64,000 nucleotides of DNA from CATOSP01 sp965216155 (GTDB lineage Bacteria; Chloroflexota; Dehalococcoidia; Lucifugimonadales; UBA3495), in contig CBDCFD010000007.1 in NCBI GenBank assembly GCA_965216155.1, positions 1,302,001 through 1,366,000 on the forward strand, given 5' to 3'. Numbering within the stretch: the first letter of the stretch is position 1; the number at the start of each line of letters is the position of its first letter. Position numbers and translations under genes: made by a program. This document shows, in pieces, positions 26,518 to 34,975 of the stretch. A model generated the notes under the pieces. The model was not told the origin of the DNA. It was given only the letters and a program-made list of their open reading frames with translations, and ran no database searches.

Positions 26518-26745
26518 ATGGACTATATTTCGCAGTACTCAGGCCTGTCCCGGCTTTTGGACCTCAACAACCAGGTCCACGACCTCGAGAGGCAGATCCT
26601 TCAGGAGCCAGTCCCGCTAGCGGCAGCGGTGCGTAACGCCGGTGAGGATTCACCTTCTCTCAGTCAGATCGCATCGATGCAGGAAGAGATCGATCAGGGA
26701 TGCAGGGCCAGCCTGGTGACTTGCTGGCTGGCCCTGCCAGACTAA
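26518..26745 (+). CDS. Small hypothetical protein downstream of the HTH gene
   Basis: A 75-residue acidic protein starting MDYISQYSGLSRLLDLNNQV behind AGGAGA, 38 bp after the HTH gene. It looks mostly helical with a possible short coiled coil (LNNQVHDLERQILQE). Not recognised. It is probably cotranscribed with the HTH protein; a toxin-antitoxin-like pairing is possible but unsupported by homology. Confidence 0.6.
   Translation: MDYISQYSGLSRLLDLNNQVHDLERQILQEPVPLAAAVRNAGEDSPSLSQIASMQEEIDQGCRASLVTCWLALPD
26702..26736 (+). terminator. GC-rich hairpin at the end of the small HTH operon
   Basis: CAGGGCCAGC and GCTGGCCCTG form a 10-bp stem overlapping the last codons of the 75-residue gene. There is no T-run after it, so intrinsic termination is uncertain. 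Confidence 0.45.
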
Positions 26746-26865
26746 CAACCGGGGACCGGAACTTCAGGACCCGCCGCGCCGCTGCTCCACCCGGCTCTGG
26801 CGTTACGCCAGGTGACCGGGGAAAATGAGCAACTGTACGGCGGGTCCTGTATTTTTCGCGGATTT

Positions 26866-26906
26866 TTCTTAAGTTATCGAACAGTTGTTCGTTATATTAG
26901 GCCGAC
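26866..26906 (+). promoter_or_regulatory. Possible promoter with LexA-like palindrome, no gene downstream
   Basis: CGAACAGTTGTTCG (26878-26891) matches the Gram-positive SOS box form CGAAC-N4-GTTCG. It lies inside a plausible promoter, TTAAGT then 18 bp then TATATT. The 260-bp gap 26746-27007 has no coding frame I can support, and the next gene converges. A hairpin of GGGACGGCGA with TCGCCGTCCC (about 26963-27002) ends the gap. Confidence 0.4.
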
Positions 26907-27007
26907 GAAAAATCAAGGCTCTGTAAGCCGATTTAAGGCCCTTGTTTTCGAAAACCCGGTCTTGGGGACGGCGAGGGGCAGAATTCCCCCATTCGCCGTC
27001 CCGCGGA

Positions 27008-28117
27008 CTACCCCTGGAAGATGTCTTCCGGCAGAAATGCCGAGACGGTGACGTTGGGTAGGTCCACAATGTTGCTCACCTTAAGGTCAACCGCCACGCT
27101 ACAGATAATGTAGGCTTGCTCCCGGCTCCACCCCCGTTCCTGCAGCAACTCGATCATGTTGACCAGGGCGTTGCGGGCGGCCAGCGTCAGGTCTTCCCCT
27201 TCCTGGGTGCCGTCGTCCCGGATGGGAAATCCCATGGTGGCGATGAAGTTCCGTGGCGCGGCCCATTCCGGCGGTAGAAAGTAGCCTGGGTGGGCAAAAC
27301 GGGGCATACGAATGTTATGTCGCGCCGCCTCCCCCTCGTGTATATGGAACCGCACAACGGCTGTGGCTCCCATCTCGATGGCGGTGATGCAACACTCCGA
27401 ATCGCCCTGGGCGAAATGCCCGTCTCCCGCCGAATATAACGCCCCCTCCACGTTCACCGGAATCAGCAGCCGGGAACCCTTGGTCAATTGCTTGGCGTCC
27501 ACGTTGCCGCAGTTTTCCCGGGGCGGCAGAGTCCTCAACCCTTGATGGGCTACGGGGCCCCCCGCCGGGACAGCGTCTTCAGGATCGGGCGGCGCCGCGG
27601 TCCCTCCCCTGCTGACCAGTTCCGCCTCCCGCCGGGTCCATTCCTCCAGTTGCTGCCGCGACGGAGCGATCCCCGCAGTGCCCATGAACGAACCGTTTGG
27701 GATCCTCACCCCTGGAAGCTGCGGGGAGGTCGCCCAACCGTCGCTAATCTCCCAGTGGGCCAGATAAGGTTCGGTGAAGATGTCCCGCAAGAACCCCGCA
27801 CCCGGCCGGTTGCGGGTCCAGCCACGAGGTTGGGGGATGATGTCCACGTACTCGATCTCCAAGAGGTCTCCCGGCCTGGCCCCATTTATGTAAACCGGGC
27901 CGGTCAACGGGTGGGCCACCTTGGCGTCCAGCCCATCCAGGTCGTTGACCGTCATGTGAGGCTTGATCTGCTCGTCGGACGCGTCGCGCGTCTCCAGCAA
28001 GACATCCTCCCCCGCATCCACTTCGACCACGGGAAGGATATCCGGGTGCCACCGGTTATGGCCATTGGCGGGTTCCTCCTTGAGCCGCTTGCTGCGGTCT
28101 ATCTCTATGCTCTTCAT
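27008..28117 (-). CDS. Acetamidase/formamidase family protein
   Basis: A 369-residue amidase of the FmdA/AmdA family, releasing ammonia from short amides. Typical segments are HNRWHPDILPVVEVDAGEDV, GPVYINGARPGDLLEIEYVD, the GNVDAKQLTKGSRLLIPVNV segment after CG, GDGHFAQGDSECC, and GFPIRDDGTQEGEDLTLAAR. The acidic residues and His of these segments form the metal/active site in the family. Cytoplasmic. It stands alone, with the SNase relic upstream on the same strand. Confidence 0.93.
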   Translation of the reverse strand: MKSIEIDRSKRLKEEPANGHNRWHPDILPVVEVDAGEDVLLETRDASDEQIKPHMTVNDLDGLDAKVAHPLTGPVYINGARPGDLLEIEYVDIIPQPRGWTRNRPGAGFLRDIFTEPYLAHWEISDGWATSPQLPGVRIPNGSFMGTAGIAPSRQQLEEWTRREAELVSRGGTAAPPDPEDAVPAGGPVAHQGLRTLPPRENCGNVDAKQLTKGSRLLIPVNVEGALYSAGDGHFAQGDSECCITAIEMGATAVVRFHIHEGEAARHNIRMPRFAHPGYFLPPEWAAPRNFIATMGFPIRDDGTQEGEDLTLAARNALVNMIELLQERGWSREQAYIICSVAVDLKVSNIVDLPNVTVSAFLPEDIFQG

Positions 28118-28170
28118 CGGCGTCGGCTACTCCTCACATTGACAGGCTATCCGGGTGGACTCCCGCTATC

Positions 28171-28748
28171 TTAGGAGCGACGGACGATAGCGGCAGCCAC
28201 TCCTCTCAGGGCGTTGCAGATGGCTATTGCTGATATGACCACCGCTCTGGCCAGCACTGCGATCAGGTTGAACCACAGGCTGCCCGTCCTTTCTCCCCTC
28301 TGTCTCTGGACCTTCCGGTATTCCCAGGGTGGCTTAGGCGATTTCCGCTTCCACAGCCCTCTCCGCTTGGCCCTGGCGTCGGATTCCGCCCGCGTGTATT
28401 GGTACCTGTCGCGGGCTGACAGCATGTAGCAGAGGGCGTGTCCAGACTCACCATCTGATGGTTGTACGATTTCTCCCGCCCGCTCTTCCGATGGTATATG
28501 AGGCCTACGGTGCGGCCGTACCGGTCCTTCCCTGACTGTTCCAGCCGGACATTCTTCCCGGACCCGATGATGCGTTTCAGGTGCTTCGTGGACTCCGGGC
28601 CGCCAGTCTGGGAGCTTTCGGGCGCGTCTATCCCGTATAGGCGGACCCGTTCCTTCCGTCCGTTGCGGAACAGACCGGGCTTGGTCTGTACCTCCACGGT
28701 GTCTCCGTCTATGACCCGGGTCACGTTGACCGTTTGCTTCTGTCGCAC
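28171..28748 (-). pseudogene. Staphylococcal-nuclease-like protein with C-terminal membrane tail, frameshifted
   Basis: The first frame (GTG start at 28748) contains VTRVIDGDTVEVQ, ERVRLYGIDAPESSQ and GKDRYGRTVGLIY, so the Arg-Glu-Arg active site is intact. At KSYNHQMV the frame is lost; homology continues in another frame with ESGHALCYMLSARDRYQYTR then RAKRRGLWKRKSPKPPWEYR, the normal SNase ending, followed by a hydrophobic tail (WFNLIAVLARAVVISAIAI). Restoring one G in ATGGTGAGTC (near 28450) joins the frames as MVESGHAL. Without repair the product would have a scrambled end lacking the last helices. Confidence 0.8.
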
Positions 28749-28780
28749 TCTTGGCGGTTCCCGTAGCCACGCCTTTTACA

Positions 28781-30466
28781 TTACAAAGACCAGCTATCCG
28801 GGGCTTCCGGCGTGGGCATTGGCCGGATCATTACCTCAATCAAGGCGGCCTGGCCGGACTCGGTGGCCTGGATGCAACGCCGCAAGGCCGGCGTGATCTC
28901 GTTGGGGTCCTCTACGCGCTCCGAATAAGCGCCGAGACCCTGGGCAACCATGCTAAAGTTGCCTCCCAACTCCGCCATCGCGGGCGGCGCGGCATTGGGG
29001 CGTTCCATCGCCATGAGTCCGCCGCCGGTGCCTCCGTTGTTGAGCAGCACGGTCAGGGTGGGCAGTCCCATTCTCACCGATGTCTCGACCTCCATCCCAA
29101 CCATTCCGAATGAGGCGTCGCCTATGACATGGAACACCAGGTGGTCCTGCCGTCCCAGCTTCGCTCCCACGGTTGCCCCCATGGACCAGCCCATAGCCGC
29201 CATGCCTCCCATCCCGACATAGCTCCGAGGCTTGGTCGCGACCCAGAAGGGAGAGAGGTAACCGCGGCTGCCACCGGCGTCATGGATCGCTACGGTACGG
29301 TCCAGGTCCACGATCTTCATCAAATCCTGGACCACTCTATAGCCGTTGGTCGGAGTCGAAGTGTCGTTGAATACCGATTCCCATTCGCCCAACCACTTGG
29401 CCTTGGCCTGTTGGATTTCAGCCACCACCTCTTCCTTGATTCCGCCCCGGCCCGGACCCAACCTGTCCCGCACCGCTTCGATGAGGCTCTGCAACGCCAG
29501 CTTGGCGTCTGCCAATACCGGCACGTCCGCCGGGTAGATCTTGTTCAGGTCTTCCGGGTCGGCGTTGACGTGAATCAGCTTCACGCCGGGGGGAATCGGA
29601 CGGCCATCGGTCCCGTTGGGCAGTCTAAACGAGTTGCCAACGGCCAGCACCGCGTCGGCCTTCCTATTGATGTGCAGGGCCTGCCCGGAGGCATACTTGC
29701 TGCGGGGGTAGACTCCTCCGCCCAGGGACAGGGGATTGTTCTCGGGAAACGCGCCCTTCCCGACCAAGGTGCTTGCTACAGGCATCGACAGCATTTCGGC
29801 GAGTTCCCGCGCCTCGTCCCAGGCCTCGGCTGCCAGAACGCCGCCGCCAACGTTCAGGATCGGGTAGTTGGCATTTACCAGAATTTCGGCCGCCCGTTCG
29901 ATGTCATAAGGGTCGGCGGCTGCCTTGCGGCCCGGACCAACGGGCTCATACCGCAGCACCTCGTCCGGCGCTTCCGAGGAGAGGACGTCAAGTGGCATCT
30001 CCAGCACCACCGGGCCCGGAGTACCGGACCGCAGAGCGGTAAATGCCCGGCGCATGATGGCCGGAATGTCCTCGATCTTCGACATCGTACCCTTCCACTT
30101 GACGAAGTTGTCGAAGATGCTGGAAGGGGCTTCCTGCTGAATCTCCTTGCCCATATTGGCCAGGGGGTGCTGGCCCATCAGCAGCAGCACGGGGATGTTG
30201 TCCGCGAAAGCTCCGGCGATGCCGGTCAGCGTGTTGGTCGCACCCGGACCGGTGCCGCAGAGCGCCACCCCAACCTTGCCCGTCGCTCTGGCGTAACCGT
30301 CGGCAATCTCCACTCCCTGGCGTTCGTGACGGGCTGAGAATACCTTGATGGTAGTGGACTCGCGAAGCGCGGGCCACAGGGGTTGTTCACCGCCCCCGGC
30401 GAATCCTGTTATGTACTCGACTCCTTCCTTTTCCAGCGCATGAACTACCGCATCGCCACCGCGCAT
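28781..30466 (-). CDS. ThDP-dependent acetolactate synthase-like enzyme
   Basis: A 561-residue ThDP enzyme with three domains. The N-terminal Pyr domain has the activating glutamate in SARHERQGVEIADGYARATG. The middle domain includes PILNVGGGVLAAEAWDEA. The C-terminal PP domain has VIGDASFGMVGMEVETSVRM ending in LLNNGG, the Mg/ThDP motif. Members are acetolactate synthases, oxalyl-CoA decarboxylases, benzoylformate decarboxylases and others; no regulatory subunit is adjacent, so a catabolic decarboxylase or lyase is more likely than valine biosynthesis. One of four such genes in the window. Confidence 0.9.
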   Translation of the reverse strand: MRGGDAVVHALEKEGVEYITGFAGGGEQPLWPALRESTTIKVFSARHERQGVEIADGYARATGKVGVALCGTGPGATNTLTGIAGAFADNIPVLLLMGQHPLANMGKEIQQEAPSSIFDNFVKWKGTMSKIEDIPAIMRRAFTALRSGTPGPVVLEMPLDVLSSEAPDEVLRYEPVGPGRKAAADPYDIERAAEILVNANYPILNVGGGVLAAEAWDEARELAEMLSMPVASTLVGKGAFPENNPLSLGGGVYPRSKYASGQALHINRKADAVLAVGNSFRLPNGTDGRPIPPGVKLIHVNADPEDLNKIYPADVPVLADAKLALQSLIEAVRDRLGPGRGGIKEEVVAEIQQAKAKWLGEWESVFNDTSTPTNGYRVVQDLMKIVDLDRTVAIHDAGGSRGYLSPFWVATKPRSYVGMGGMAAMGWSMGATVGAKLGRQDHLVFHVIGDASFGMVGMEVETSVRMGLPTLTVLLNNGGTGGGLMAMERPNAAPPAMAELGGNFSMVAQGLGAYSERVEDPNEITPALRRCIQATESGQAALIEVMIRPMPTPEAPDSWSL

Positions 30467-30589
30467 TGTCCTACCTCCAGGCTTCAGACTGTGGGAAACC
30501 AGCAGTCGGCTTGCTGGTGGCTCGGATGATACGCTGGCCTCCGGGGCCGGTCAAGGAAACTCCCCTCGGCTACGATATTCGAAGAACAG

Positions 30590-32443
30590 TTAGCTAAAAT
30601 CTGTCTGTTGGTGGCGACCTATGTAACCAACCACGACAACCTTCAGGTCCCGGTCCCAGTCAAAGGCTATGCGGATGGTGTAGCGGGAGTCCCGGTTGGT
30701 GCCCTTGCCGATGTGTTCCTCCAACCAATAGGTCTTGCCCTGGTGCTTGGTTGTATACGAATTGCGGTAAGTGGTCAGGGTGGACTGTCCCTGGCTGCTC
30801 TTGTACCACCAACCGCAGGCTTTCCGGACCGAAAGATCAAAGTCGGTTACCGTGATCTCTCCCATGCGGGAGTCGTAGTAGGTGGTTGCCAACCACTGGA
30901 GCGCCTTCCACACCTGGTAGGGACGCTCGAAAGGATTGCCTTCTACCGCCGACTCGGAGTTGAGCTGGAACAGCAAGCGCCCTTCAAACCGCTCGGCTGC
31001 CAGGGCGACCGCGGTGGCAACGTCGTCCATGCCCAATTCCTCGACTTCTATGTCGTCCTCTACTCCCTTTCGGGACTCATCGTAGTTCCAGTAGGCGACG
31101 CGCCAGCTTTCCTCCCGCTGTTGACTCTCGTATAAACCGTTTTCGAGCCGTTTGAGCTCCTGCTGCAACTGTTCTTTGTCCTGTTCCAGATCCTGGGTCA
31201 ACGACTGTAGAGACTCGTAGTCCGCCTGGGACACGCTTGGGTCCGCTTCCGCCGATTCGGATTCGGCGGGATTCTCCGGCTCATCCGCAGAATCTCCCTG
31301 GACTTCCGGGGCCGTACCGAGAGAAGTTTCCTGCGGTACGGGCGGCGATGGTTCGAGCAATGGCCTGGCGAGTTGACCGTGTGCCTGCCTGATTTTTCCC
31401 ACGGCGTCCAGGATGCGGGTCTGAAGGCCGGCCCGGCTCTTGGCTCGTTCCCTCTCCTCGGTCAAGACCGCGGCCGGCAAGTGGACAACCTGGTACTCGG
31501 TCAGTAGAGATTCCAACGTCGAAGCAAGTAACGCCACTTCCAGGACTTCCAAGCCGGTCACAAGGTTGACCGCAGCCCAACCTTCCGCGTCACACTCGAA
31601 GAACTCCAGCAAGTCGTCAAAGCGCTCCCTGACGTCGGAGAGCGTGGCGTCGAGACTCTCAGCCATGCTGCGCGCCGTTTCCTTGGCTTTCATTATGTCG
31701 TTTGCCGCGCGGATAAACCCCGGGACTTCCTCCCCCCATTCCGCCGCTGTCACGGGGAGCGACCTCAAGTAGGCCAGGGCTTTTGCCAGTACATCCGGCA
31801 GCATCTCTTCGTCCACTTCCCGGAAGCCTTCATCCTCTTCTTCCCAGGAATCTTCACCCTCCCCGGTCATCTCCACAGGCAACTTCCCGGACACGCATTT
31901 GAACATTAACGCGACGTCGTTCCAGTAGTAGTCCGGGTACCTCTCGATAAACCCTTCCATCTCCCGCTCATAGATGTCCCAAAGCCATACTCCCTTGAAC
32001 TGGCAGCCCGGCAGGTCCAGGTATTCTGCCGTGATTCCAGCGGACTCCAGGTGAGTCTGAACCAACCCCTGCAACGTCTCGTGCGACTCCAGCCAGAGCC
32101 CCAGAACTCCGGAGGCAAGCTTGTTGACTATCAGGGCCTCTTTAGAAACGGGTTGTATCAGGCGGCTAACTGGCGCTCTGCTCGCGTCCCTGAAGCCATC
32201 TACCCCCTTCACATTGTCCCGCACCAGAGTCCAGAAATTACTCCGCCGTTCTCCCCCGGTTGCGGCGTGGAGATGGACCAGGGCACGTTCTACCACCGCC
32301 TCCCGGTATTCCTGCCCCATTTCATGGAATACGCCGAAGACTGGCAGACCTTCAAAGTCGATTATGTCATCTAGCATTGGTCCAAACTCCAACTTTATGG
32401 AATCAGCTATATAATGATAAGACAGGGATACGTCTGAGGCCAA
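30590..32443 (-). CDS. Large coiled-coil protein of unknown function
   Basis: A 617-residue acidic protein that I do not recognise. The N-terminal half is helical with an acidic patch (EDSWEEEDEGFREVDEE). A Pro/Glu/Ser-rich linker (around 370-405) leads to a coiled coil (SLTQDLEQDKEQLQQELKRL), then a compact C-terminal domain with many aromatic residues ending YTIRIAFDWDRDLKVVVVGY. There are no membrane segments or signal peptide. Start is uncertain: TTG at 32443 has AAGGAAAGG upstream, while an ATG 22 codons later (32377) has TTGGAG upstream. It is flanked by two ThDP enzymes on opposite strands and sits in the accessory-looking block. Confidence 0.75.
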   Translation of the reverse strand: MASDVSLSYHYIADSIKLEFGPMLDDIIDFEGLPVFGVFHEMGQEYREAVVERALVHLHAATGGERRSNFWTLVRDNVKGVDGFRDASRAPVSRLIQPVSKEALIVNKLASGVLGLWLESHETLQGLVQTHLESAGITAEYLDLPGCQFKGVWLWDIYEREMEGFIERYPDYYWNDVALMFKCVSGKLPVEMTGEGEDSWEEEDEGFREVDEEMLPDVLAKALAYLRSLPVTAAEWGEEVPGFIRAANDIMKAKETARSMAESLDATLSDVRERFDDLLEFFECDAEGWAAVNLVTGLEVLEVALLASTLESLLTEYQVVHLPAAVLTEERERAKSRAGLQTRILDAVGKIRQAHGQLARPLLEPSPPVPQETSLGTAPEVQGDSADEPENPAESESAEADPSVSQADYESLQSLTQDLEQDKEQLQQELKRLENGLYESQQREESWRVAYWNYDESRKGVEDDIEVEELGMDDVATAVALAAERFEGRLLFQLNSESAVEGNPFERPYQVWKALQWLATTYYDSRMGEITVTDFDLSVRKACGWWYKSSQGQSTLTTYRNSYTTKHQGKTYWLEEHIGKGTNRDSRYTIRIAFDWDRDLKVVVVGYIGRHQQTDFS

Positions 32444-32551
32444 CCCGGAACGCCTTTCCTTGACCCAATTCGAGCGTGGAGCGTATCATCCGATCAACAT
32501 CCGGTCCTACACTCGCGGATGCGCCATACTCGTCACCCTACAGGAGGCCCA

Positions 32552-34270
32552 ATGCCAACGGCCGACGAATTGATCGTTCAAGCACTATTAGAAGCGGGCG
32601 TGGAATACGTCTTCGGGATTCCAGGCGGCGGCACGGGCCAGATCTATAACCTGCTTTATGACAAGTCGGACTCCATCACGACCATTCTGGTCCGTCATGA
32701 GCAGGTGGCGGCGATTATGGCCGACGCCTACGGTCGCGCCACGGGCAAACCTGCGGCAATTATGGGCCAGGGTCTATTCATGGGCTCCAACGCCAGCTTC
32801 GGCATCATGGAGGCCATGCTCAGCAGTTCCCCCATGCTGGTGCTCACCGACACCTCCGACGGCGGCGTGGCCTTCCATGCGGCCAACCAGTCGGGCGCGG
32901 GGGAATACGGCAGCATCGACCTGCCCACCATATTCAAGTCGATGACCAAATACACGTCTCTCGCTACCAGTCCTAAAGAGGCCGTCCTCGGCACCCAGCT
33001 AGCGATCAAGCACGCCACCAGCGGTCGGCCGGGTCCAGCCTGCGTGGTCATGCGCAGCGCGGCCATCGCCGGGGAAGTGGACGTTGAGTCTCCCCCCTTC
33101 GTCCATAACACGGCGGGGTATTTGAACACCGCCAAACCCCAGAGCGCTCCCCAGGATATCGAAAAGGCCATCGAAATCCTGTCCCAGTCCCGCCGTCCGG
33201 TGCTGGTCGCGGGCAACGGCGTCCACCTCTCAAAGTCCCACGGCCAACTGCGTGAACTGGCCGAAATGTGGGGGATGCCGGTAGCCACCAGCTACAAGGG
33301 TAAGAGCGCCATCGCCGAGACCCATCCACTTTCCCTTGGCATGGTCGGTGTCTACGGCCAGGACGCCGCGAACCGGGCAGTGGGCGAGGCCGATACGGTG
33401 GTGGTCGTCGGCGCGAAGCTCACACCCCAGGACACGGTCCGGGAGCGCCCCGATGTCTTTGATCCCTTGCGGCAGAAGATTATCCAGATCGACATCGACG
33501 ACCGGAACGCCGGCTGGACCTTCCCCGTGGACCTGGGACTAATCGGCGATGCCGGAAGTATCTTGACTCAACTGGTGGACGCCTCCAGGGATGTAGCGCC
33601 CAATAGCGCCGCCTCAAGGCAGGATTGGACCGACGGTCTGCCGCAGCGCAAGCAGGACCTGTCATTCTACGACGACCCGGAGATGCACCGGGACAGCTCG
33701 CCGGTCACTCCCCAACGCCTGGTCGCGGTGATGAACCAATGCATGCCGGCGGACACGGTGTTTGCTCTGGACGCGGGCAACAATCGCACCTGGATGGCCC
33801 ACCTGTACAAGGCGCCCCAGGCCAACACCTTCTTCTGTCCCGGCGGAACAGCGGGGATGGGATGGGCCCTCCCGGCGGCAGTCGGCCTCAAGTTAGTCTA
33901 TCCCGACCGTCCCGTGGCGTGCGTCACTGGTGATGGCGGATACATGATGACGGTGAACGCCATCTCCACCGCCATGCAGTACGACCTGCCCATAATCTGC
34001 TTCGTGTTCAACGACGGCGCTCTCGGCATGGTGCGTCAGCATCAACCGAACGGCCGTTACATCGCCTCGGAATTCGCGGTCACCGACAACGCCGCAGTCG
34101 CCCGGGGGTTCGGGGCGTTCGGCGTTCAGGTCAAAGATTCCAGGGAATTGCCCGACGCCATCAGCGACGCCCTGGCTTCCGGTCTGCCTTCGGTGGTTGA
34201 TGTCTTGATCGACCGGGGCCCCAGCCCAGACGACTGGCGCGCCGACGCCCGGAGGGCGGGGGAGACGTAG
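32552..34270 (+). CDS. ThDP-dependent acetolactate synthase-like enzyme
   Basis: A 572-residue ThDP enzyme starting MPTADELIVQALLEAGVEYV behind AGGAGG. The activating Glu is in LVRHEQVAAIMADAYGRATG. The middle domain includes RRPVLVAGNGVHLSKS. The PP motif runs from CVTGDGGYMMTVNAISTAMQ to CFVFNDGALGMV. Overall order matches the acetolactate synthase large subunit, but there is no ilvN partner, so the substrate is open. It is divergent from the 617-residue orphan across about 110 bp that should contain both promoters. Confidence 0.9.
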   Translation: MPTADELIVQALLEAGVEYVFGIPGGGTGQIYNLLYDKSDSITTILVRHEQVAAIMADAYGRATGKPAAIMGQGLFMGSNASFGIMEAMLSSSPMLVLTDTSDGGVAFHAANQSGAGEYGSIDLPTIFKSMTKYTSLATSPKEAVLGTQLAIKHATSGRPGPACVVMRSAAIAGEVDVESPPFVHNTAGYLNTAKPQSAPQDIEKAIEILSQSRRPVLVAGNGVHLSKSHGQLRELAEMWGMPVATSYKGKSAIAETHPLSLGMVGVYGQDAANRAVGEADTVVVVGAKLTPQDTVRERPDVFDPLRQKIIQIDIDDRNAGWTFPVDLGLIGDAGSILTQLVDASRDVAPNSAASRQDWTDGLPQRKQDLSFYDDPEMHRDSSPVTPQRLVAVMNQCMPADTVFALDAGNNRTWMAHLYKAPQANTFFCPGGTAGMGWALPAAVGLKLVYPDRPVACVTGDGGYMMTVNAISTAMQYDLPIICFVFNDGALGMVRQHQPNGRYIASEFAVTDNAAVARGFGAFGVQVKDSRELPDAISDALASGLPSVVDVLIDRGPSPDDWRADARRAGET

Positions 34271-34319
34271 GCGCTCACATGGATGCACAAGATTTACAGG
34301 ATATGGGGAGTGAACGACC

Positions 34320-34877
34320 ATGACGCTCCAACCCACAAGGCTTACCTACGAGGAATATCTGAAGGAGCCGGAGACGCTGGACCGTTTTGAGATTATAGAT
34401 GGAGAGGTGGTCATATCCGTCGGCCCGAGCCTCGAGCATCAGGCGATACTGAGGCAACTATTCCGGTTGCTTGACCGCCTTGTCACGGAGCGCGGCTTGG
34501 GCGAAGTCTGGTTTGCACCTCTGGACATCATCGTCCGGCAAGAACCCCTCCGCGTCCGCCAGCCGGACCTGATGTTCATAAGCAACGAGAACAAAGAGAT
34601 CATGCGTGACCGCATCTACGGCGGCCCTGACCTGTTGGTGGAGGTCCTTTCCCCAAGCAACAGCCGTAGCCACGTCGAAAGCAAATTGGCCGACTACGCC
34701 CAAATCAGGGTCAAAGAGTGCTGGCTGGTCTCGCCTCAAGCCCGCACGGTAGAAGTCTTGAGCCTGGTAGACAGGGCTTGGAAGCGCCTGTCTCTGCATG
34801 GCTTGGGGGATAACGTACTATCTGGAGTTCTGCCGGGTCTGGAATTGCCGGTCTCGGAGATATTCCCGGACGCCTGA
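34320..34877 (+). CDS. Uma2 family (DUF820) putative restriction-like endonuclease, copy 1
   Basis: A 185-residue PD-(D/E)XK-like protein. It starts MTLQPTRLTYEEYLKEPETL, then RFEIIDGEVVIS, VRQPDLMFISNENKEIM, GGPDLLVEVLSPSNSRSHVE and ECWLVSPQARTVEVL, giving the Glu, Asp, Glu-Val-Leu pattern of the Uma2 core. Function in bacteria is unclear; expansions are common in cyanobacteria and Chloroflexota. A near-identical gene lies 1.9 kb downstream (36230), so this block was duplicated. It begins 49 bp after the ThDP gene. Confidence 0.88.
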   Translation: MTLQPTRLTYEEYLKEPETLDRFEIIDGEVVISVGPSLEHQAILRQLFRLLDRLVTERGLGEVWFAPLDIIVRQEPLRVRQPDLMFISNENKEIMRDRIYGGPDLLVEVLSPSNSRSHVESKLADYAQIRVKECWLVSPQARTVEVLSLVDRAWKRLSLHGLGDNVLSGVLPGLELPVSEIFPDA

Positions 34878-34975
34878 ATCTCTGCCCCCGTATTCGTGTC
34901 TCGCGGGAAAGGCGGGTTGGAGAAATATCAACACAACCTGATAATCCTGGGCAAACATTCAGGCAGGGGACGACA

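Noticed and set aside
29129..30337. Long plus-strand frame of 402 residues antisense to the ThDP enzyme
   Set aside because: It is a shadow of a well-supported minus-strand gene; its translation shows no family motif.
32519..32551. Earlier start for the ThDP enzyme at 32519
   Set aside because: No ribosome site; AGGAGG lies immediately before ATG 32552 where family homology starts.
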